From the NCBI RefSeq assembly GCF_002865645.1, contig NW_020194552.1, positions 1,426,001-1,490,000 of the forward strand: 64,000 bases of DNA, in the 5' to 3' direction. The notes beneath the pieces were generated by a model that saw only the letters and a program-made list of their open reading frames with translations, was not told where the DNA came from and searched no databases. Each line of letters opens with the position of its first letter. The stretch's first letter is position 1. Positions 57,944-64,000 of the stretch are shown one piece after another. Source of the DNA: Hyaloscypha bicolor E (lineage: Eukaryota; Ascomycota; Leotiomycetes; Helotiales; Hyaloscyphaceae). A program made the translations under genes and the position numbers.

Positions 57944-58179
57944 TTTGAAGATGAGTTGGCGGCGTTCAAATTTGTTGACAGTTTTCCTATCGATAGCTGA
58001 GATGGAGAGAAGTCAGCTGCTCGGAATAATATTCAAAGGTAGATAGTAGGTAGAAATCACATTTCAGATGTTCGAACATGAATTCATACATTTATTAAAC
58101 TTGAATTATGTTCTCATGGCCGTCACTTCCTCGACCGTCCAGTTCATTTACTTCTTCCGCTCCTCCCCAAAACTTTTGC
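57944..58179. other. Short spacer between two convergent pseudogenes
   Basis: The catalase and sedolisin remnants point toward each other here; nothing else is recognised. Confidence 0.4.
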
Positions 58180-60079
58180 GAACCCCACTAATACAAGGGA
58201 GATGGGCGTCCCAAAGCCAGTAACCGGGTCTCACCCCTCCGTCGCGTTAAAGCCATCAACTCCACAGCCAGTCGCGCATCCACTCGTGATATCAGTAAAT
58301 CCCTTGTATCCTTTCTGATAAATAAACGGATTCAGGAATCCAAGAAGAGGTTTATCGTTTGCCACACGAAAGCAACCCGTCGTTCACAAGTGCGATAATA
58401 CCCGACATCAGAGGAGTAGAAGCGCTTTTTCCGCTGATGACGCCTTCGGTTCCGTTCCACAAGCAGGCAAAGTATTACCCTTGCGCTGATATATCAGGGT
58501 ATGTACGTCCATCTGCACTCGCCAGTTTTAAGCTCATGGATGGGGAGGGAAACGTACCTCTGTTATACCACCCGTCGTATAGCCCATCCAAGTTTTGCAC
58601 ATGCGCACTTACAACCTTCTCCTGATACAGTAGTCGTTTGAAATAATTACTGGACCTTCCACCACTAGAGTAGATCTCCTGATAATTCCCATCAGCGCCA
58701 AGATACCCAGGCCTGAAAACTACAAACTCGGACTCGAACTAGTGCGTGGCGCCTACTGTTGTGACATATGGACACCCTAGTGGAAAAGAAGGAATGAACA
58801 TAGTTGTGTTCTTCCCATCATTGCTAAGGCATGTGTTGTTGACTCATACCCCTCGATCACCGGACGCGAAGAGGATTGACACGCCTCGAGCACCGGGAGC
58901 CATTTGTTTGCATACTCGCTGAGCATATTCTTGTGGGACTGTCTGCACATCATATCCGTAGGATCTGCTGATCAGTTGAGGAACGTTTGCTTGGCTGAGG
59001 GCGTAGTTCAGCCAGACTAGATACGGTTCGTTCGTGTTATCCGGTGTATTGATATCCGAGGTGAAAGGAGATGAGCCGCCAGTTGAGTACGAGATGACGG
59101 GAGTCGGATCACTGATTCCTGTAATTGCTTGGGCATCGGGGTTCACTTCTCGAGAGGTGCCTTCGGCTGCCTAGAAATATTCAGCGGACCGCCCTAGACT
59201 AGACCATTGGCTATCGAGATCTGCTTGAAGTTGTATGCTGCATCAACAGCCGGGGGACGGTACTCCGCAAAGAACTTGGCAGTGTCGGGTCGGATTGGGA
59301 TCTCGCCCAAGGACTTGTTGAAGCCGACTTGGGTCAGTCCTGGGACTTTGGGGTCGTAGACGAGAGTTGAGTAGAGGTTCATGAAGTGTTTTGGGGTGAC
59401 GGAGCTGACGTTGCAGGCCTTTGAGATAGAGGCGTTTGAGGGCAGTGTGTATCCGGGAGAGGTCTGTGGTGGAGAAAGAAGGAATTCGATCTTCTGTGCT
59501 GAGGTTCGCATGAAGGATGTTGTGGGTTGGATCGCATCGTTATGTTCGTGCACACAGAGGGAAGCGGCCATTCTGGGGTTCTCATAAGGCGGTCACCATC
59601 TTCATGCTCATAGATGTGATATTCGGTGGTCAAAAGCCGCTCGGCCACTTCAATCGGCAGCGCAACTGAGATCCAGTTTTGGGATGTGCTACAGGTGAGG
59701 CCCATGATCTCGTTCTGACTTAGCCACTCGTGCACAAGGCCCGAGGTTTTGGCTGTGGGTGTGACAATGTCATTCACGTCCTCCATGCTCAAGTGCTGAT
59801 CGTATCGATCATGATCTGGGTCGGATCCTAGAGAATTTCAAGTCAGCTCAAGTTAGAAGGAGATGGTACTTCGGAAAGGGAGGCAATCAGACCATCGTAC
59901 AGGTGACGCTCAAGCTCATTGAAATTGCTCTGTTTCAACCCGATGTTTAAATGAAGCACATGGCCTCCAGCAGCCTTCCCAGCTTGTCTCCATTTCTGAG
60001 GTACGAAATTTGTTTTGACTGGTGAGCCAAGTGCTCCAGCTGCCAGTGTAAGTAAGACTAGAGAAATGGGTCCCAGCAT
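58180..60079 (-). pseudogene. Sedolisin (S53 tripeptidyl-peptidase) pseudogene
   Basis: Starts MLGPISLVLLTLAAGALGSP, a signal peptide, then the S53 pro-domain (HLNIGLKQSNFNELERHLYD; after an intron-like gap MSMEDVNDIV, YHIYEHEDGDRLMRTPEW). A frameshift near 59575 leads to HEHNDAIQPTTSF and CNVSSVTPKHF, then YNFKQISIANG. The catalytic core follows: EVNPDAQAITG with Glu-x-x-x-Asp, NTNEPYLVWLNYAL and GARGVSILFASGDRGV, stopped by TGA at about 58844. Beyond it CPYVTTVGATH is followed by TAG in place of Gln, and the Ser motif reads SGKSAST rather than SGTSAS. A frameshift near 58365 and TGA for Trp in ATEG*DPVTG close the series. Nonsense changes are C-to-T or G-to-A, as RIP makes. The intact enzyme is a secreted acid peptidase. 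Confidence 0.87.
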
Positions 60080-60933
60080 CTTGAAAGGAAATCAATTGAG
60101 TGGCGTGCGAAGAGGGGGACCAGCCTTTGGGAAGGTCGAATTTAGGAAGCCTCATCATTCCACCGGCCACATGTGTTCCTCTGTATCACCTCGTACGAAG
60201 GGCTTTTCGCGCCTGGGCATGATGACGATTTCATGCTTGTTTAATTGATAGGTGACGCCGAGAACCTATGAGATGGAGGTATTTATTCCAAGTGAGGGGA
60301 CCAATTCAAGTCCTAAACTTAGCAATCTAGAGAGGAAGGAGTTAAGAAGTTTAAACTCATGTGCAATGAGAACTTGCCGGCCCGGTTCTTGGATAGGCAC
60401 GATCACCATCTGCAACATTCTCCTCGGCAGTGGAACTTAGACCTAAATTTATCAGGGGGCCAATGTGACTAGTGCACGATTGTTTACCCCGCTTTGTCCA
60501 TCGCCAAGCCGTTGAGAGAAGAGAGTGGTGGGGTGGTAGAGTTCAGTCTCAGCATGGACTGCAGTACTGATACAGCAGCGTATTCTGAACTTCAAGATTG
60601 CGTTCATATCAAAGATGAGGGTGCACAATGTGAGAGACCTGCAGATATTGTAAGATGTCTGCTTTTGTGCATAAGCCTTAAAAGTTGCCTTCGACGGAGT
60701 CCACACTAGCGGAGGTTCAGAAATTATAGAGATGTTGCGAGTGCGAATATGTCCATTCTCTCCCTCGATAACAATAAAGCAGACAGAACGCCAAAAAGAA
60801 GATTCCCTGTCCCAAAGTACAGTTGTCTATTACGCCTCCCATCCCACCTCAAGAACAAATTTGTCTCTTTGTCTGGTCTTTTCTATCCCATGTGTACCGT
60901 GTATCCAATAGTCATGATCAGGAGGAATGCTAT
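60080..60933. other. Intergenic, no gene recognised
   Basis: Would contain the sedolisin remnant's promoter and the 3' UTR of the minus-strand kinase. Short frames only. Confidence 0.45.
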
Positions 60934-62472
60934 CTAGGCAGCCACGCCAGCCTCAGCACCGACCTCCATTCCAGCAAACCCATTCCCATCTAACAAGCTC
61001 TGACTAGCCACATAACTGAACCCACCAAACGGATTCTCCGCCCCATTCGGTCCTGTTGCGGTACTCGACCAGGGCGCCTTACTACTTATCAATACGGGGC
61101 TGAGCGCCAAATCCGTAAACTCATCTGAGAAATTCTCTGCAAGTTCTGGGTCGGTAATCACTGGCTGAATCGGGGCCTCGATCTCCCTCTTCGCGAGTTT
61201 CTTCCAGTCGATCTTGCGGAAAAAGCGATGCTTCTTCATCGTTTGAAGGTCTTTTGGCATGTTTGAACCCAGACGCTTATGGGTTTCCTTTCGCAGGAGA
61301 CGGGTAAGGAGATCCTTGGCGTCCGGACCGAGAAAATAGGGCATGGCGAGTTTCTGCTTGCAGATTTTCTCTTGTATCTTTGCGTGGTTTTGACCTTGGA
61401 ATGGAGGACTGCCAGTCAGTAAGTCGAAGCCAAGGGCACCGAAAGACCACCAGTCAACTGCCATGCCGTATTTCTGTCCCAGGATGACCTCTGGGGCCAT
61501 GTACTCGACCGTGCCGAGGAGGCTGTTGCATTTGTCGTTCTCATCGACTGCGACTTTCGACAGCCCAAAATCTGTGAGGAGGAGGTGTCCCTCAGAGTCC
61601 AGCAGGCAGTTCTCGGGCTTGAGATCGCGGTAGATGACGCCCAGATTGCGATGGAGATGTTCGAGCGCCAGAACCATTTCCGCCATGTAGAAGGACGCGA
61701 CCTCCTCGGTGAACATGCGCTCCTGCGCCAGGTGTGTAAATAATTCCCCGCCTTGCGCATACTCGAGAATCAAGTACAGCTTCTCATGGTCCTGGAACGC
61801 ATAGAAAAGCTTCACGACAAAAGGATGTCTGTTCACGCTCTCGAGAATCGATCGCTCGGTCTTCGTCTGCTCGATCAGCCGCTTATGCACAGTCAACGAC
61901 GCCTTCTTGAACTGCTTCTGCGCGTACAGCCGCCCAGTCGCCTGTTGCTTAACCAGAAGCACTGTGCCAAATGTTCCCTTTCCCAGGCAGCGCAGAGGCT
62001 CAAAATCCGAGGCTGTCATCTTCCGCGCGATCGTGTCCTGCACCAAGCCACCCTCGATCGCGCCATACAGTGGTTTGTCGCGCAGACTCTCGCTCACGAA
62101 GTCGGACTCAAGCGGTACCTCGTAGCTGGTGATGTCGGACGTTTCATCATCGCTGAAACCGTCGGACGTGTTCGTGCCCGTGCTGCTCTGCGGATGCGAT
62201 CGCAGCTGGCTGCGGCTGCGCGCGAACGAGTTGCTGCGCGAATCGTTCTCGAGGTTCAGCGTGTCGAGTTGCAGCTTCAGCTTGCTGATTCCACCCGGTG
62301 CTGGCGAGGCCGAGGAGCGCAGCATCGGGCTGCTGTTCGCGCTGACGACATCGTGGATCTTGTGTCTTCTCGACGGTGTGTGGGTTCCGTAGTCCGAGTC
62401 TTCGTCTCCTGACCCGGGGACAGGAGTGTGGAAGCCTCGGACAGTTGTCAAGGCAGGCGCTGGGTTTCTCAT
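60934..62472 (-). CDS. AGC serine/threonine kinase, fungal S6K/Psk1 type
   Basis: A 512-residue single-exon protein. The N-terminal 150 residues are Ser-rich and disordered-looking. The kinase domain runs from about 155 to 415: GKGTFGTVLLV glycine loop, YAQKQFKK with the ATP-binding Lys (more usually YAMK), YRDLKPEN catalytic loop, TDFGLSK, activation segment NSLLGTVEYMAPEV, DWWSFG and RLGSN. The AGC C-tail has a turn-motif-like ALSPVL and the hydrophobic motif PFGGFSYV. The FxGFSY hydrophobic motif and tail fit the S. pombe Psk1 / fungal S6-kinase group, activated downstream of TORC1 and PDK1 and acting on ribosomal protein S6. Psk1 assignment is by motif recall; other AGC kinases (Ypk, Sch9) have longer N-termini or C2 domains not seen here. 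This intact housekeeping-type gene ends the decayed zone. Confidence 0.9.
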   Translation of the reverse strand: MRNPAPALTTVRGFHTPVPGSGDEDSDYGTHTPSRRHKIHDVVSANSSPMLRSSASPAPGGISKLKLQLDTLNLENDSRSNSFARSRSQLRSHPQSSTGTNTSDGFSDDETSDITSYEVPLESDFVSESLRDKPLYGAIEGGLVQDTIARKMTASDFEPLRCLGKGTFGTVLLVKQQATGRLYAQKQFKKASLTVHKRLIEQTKTERSILESVNRHPFVVKLFYAFQDHEKLYLILEYAQGGELFTHLAQERMFTEEVASFYMAEMVLALEHLHRNLGVIYRDLKPENCLLDSEGHLLLTDFGLSKVAVDENDKCNSLLGTVEYMAPEVILGQKYGMAVDWWSFGALGFDLLTGSPPFQGQNHAKIQEKICKQKLAMPYFLGPDAKDLLTRLLRKETHKRLGSNMPKDLQTMKKHRFFRKIDWKKLAKREIEAPIQPVITDPELAENFSDEFTDLALSPVLISSKAPWSSTATGPNGAENPFGGFSYVASQSLLDGNGFAGMEVGAEAGVAA

Positions 62473-64000
62473 GGTGCTCCTCGACGTCTTTCAGCATCCA
62501 CTCTGATCTGGGAGCGATAGTTGCGGAACAGTTTCTGGAGGTTGATCTCAGTGCGCATCTGGTTGGGGCCGAGAAGGGAAAGAATGTTCGCGTTATTTCG
62601 TTCGATATGCATCTGTTAGATAGCTGTAAGGGTTGTTGTTATTGTGTCACCGGTGGTGTAGGGGGAGGAGGAGAAGAAAGGAGGGAAGCTGGGAAATCCG
62701 GAGATGTGGCTGGGCGCTGGCTGGGTCCTGGCTGACCCCGGGACGCGAACTTAGCTGCGCTAGGCCTGAAGAGGGAGCCGGCGCGCTTTGTGCTAAAAAC
62801 AGAATCTGTTGGAGATTCGAGGTGAATCATTCTAAGCATTATACAATACCCATGCCGATGAATCGAATCCTCCAGCTGATTGAGAGCCTAGTCGAAGGGC
62901 TCATTACTGCGAATGATTGTTTCGATTTCGCATGCTTTCGGCAGCACAATGAGTCAATTCCAGCATCCGGCAAGTTCTGACGTTTGCAGGCTCTTTGTCT
63001 TCTCCAGGAGTGACGGAAGCAAGCATGTGTTGTCCATCCCGCCGCTCCATGCTGAGCATCATTATATCTACTTTGGCTTGAGTCCAGGTGGGACATGCGT
63101 GTGTTGGCATAAGGTCTTTCGAAGAACTTCTCCGTTTGCGGCGAGGCTCTCAAGATGCTCTGCCTCTATCTCCACAAGGACGACGAAGGCTTGTCACGCC
63201 TGGTGGATATGAAATCGAAATTGAATAAGTAGACAGACGTGCAGTTCTTGCCTTATCTCGGTCCATTCTCAGTTTCTCTCGTTTTAGCGGTTCGAATACA
63301 CTCACTTCGATTTAGATATATTTGTTTGAGCTTCTCGTCGAGAAGTGCCGACTGGGCTTCGAAGAAACCTAATATCTAGAGATATACACCTATCTGTGCG
63401 TCCTCTGCCCTCATTCGAGGTTATCGCGCCCAGGATTGACCAGTTTCAATTAGGGCTCTCGCTATGATACGGTGGTGGAGCATTTGTTGCCCCTCGACCA
63501 GTTTGACGACTTTCTCTTCCGGACAGTGTGTCCGCTTCTGAATTTTCTCGAATTTGGTCTTAAGACATGAACAGGGCACCTTCGCACAGCGGACCCTTCC
63601 CGACGGTGTCACCCAAGTCACTGGATCGAAGATGATGTCTGTTAAAAACTGTGCTGGACTTGGTGGTCGATGTTATTGACTCATAATCAGTCTACAGCAG
63701 AACGCATCCCATCCCAAAACCTTCTCTCCCTCTGTCATCAGTCTGCCTCCAGACAAGTACTCTAGAATGATGACTGGGTTCTGTCTCCTTCACAAGGGTA
63801 TTGAGGGCTCCACCACTGTCAGGCCACTCTTCTCAGTCTTCTGGACAGGCTGTGATGAGCAACTTGAAGCCATTCGTATGTCATATGAGGATGCAAATCG
63901 CCGAATGTCCCTAAGCATATCGCCCGTTCACATAGCTAACTATTTCCACGCCAGAGATAATTTACCGCAAGACTGATGCCATGGAAAAAGGCACCAAAGG
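62473..64000. other. Kinase 5' region and unassigned DNA at the window edge
   Basis: 62473-62760 likely holds the kinase promoter and 5' UTR. Beyond it I see only short frames. On the plus strand 63114-63230 (SFEELLRLRRGSQDALPLS) and 63767-63976 read somewhat protein-like and might be exons of a gene continuing past 64000, but no family is recognised. Confidence 0.35.

Noticed and set aside
61753..62412. 219-codon plus-strand frame opposite the kinase
   Set aside because: Shadow of the high-GC kinase coding sequence, with Arg/Leu-rich composition typical of antisense frames.
1..64000. Telomeric repeats supporting a chromosome end
   Set aside because: No TTAGGG or CCCTAA tandem array is seen in the window.

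Overview
This window looks like chromosomal DNA of a filamentous ascomycete (Pezizomycotina). The evidence is short introns of about 45-70 nt with GT..AG ends, fungal secreted-protein families (GH18 chitinases, a LysM protein, sedolisin, large-subunit catalase, a LaeA-like methyltransferase), and a sharp split between gene-bearing segments of ordinary composition and long, extremely A+T-rich segments with no open frames. The A+T-rich segments look like repeats mutated by RIP (repeat-induced point mutation). I cannot name the species; a leotiomycete-like genome with AT isochores is an inference. I saw no tRNA, rRNA, CRISPR array or telomeric repeat.

Layout. 1-10 kb: a small secreted protein (955-1556), a 1164-residue protein of unknown function (2699-6193) and a 644-residue membrane protein (7121-9055) interrupted by a run of 22 G, all separated by AT blocks. 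10-20 kb: a transposon graveyard holding a decayed hAT transposase and a decayed fragment of the fungal DUF3505/telomere-linked-helicase type. 20-37 kb: the main gene island, rich in secreted and chitin-related genes: a GH18 chitinase of the 42-kDa type (minus), an SGNH/GDSL hydrolase with an extra Cys-rich C-terminal module (minus), a GH18 chitinase with a CBM18-like N-terminus (plus), an astacin-like zinc metallopeptidase (plus), three TA-flanked MITEs, and a protein with eight LysM units (plus). 38-41.3 kb: a damaged LaeA-like methyltransferase and an intact AKR8-type pyridoxal reductase-like gene. 41.5-52.4 kb: one complete but RIP-destroyed LTR retrotransposon with 205-bp LTRs and a perfect 5-bp target duplication. 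52.4-60.1 kb: decaying DNA with a foldback element carrying a G-rich minisatellite, a hAT-like MITE, a catalase pseudogene and a sedolisin pseudogene. 60.9-62.5 kb: an intact AGC kinase of the fungal S6K/Psk1 type. The last 1.5 kb shows no gene I can support.

How the genes may work together. The two chitinases, the CBM18-like module and the eight LysM units all bind or cut chitin or related N-acetylglucosamine polymers. A secreted metallopeptidase lies between the CBM18-chitinase and the LysM gene. Pairs of CBM18/LysM-type chitinases and LysM proteins are known in fungi; the added astacin-like peptidase and GDSL hydrolase make this arrangement the most interesting part of the window. Whether the set is co-regulated, and whether it acts on the fungus's own wall, on other fungi or at a host surface, cannot be read from the sequence. 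Exon coordinates below were worked out by hand from frames and GT/AG sites.
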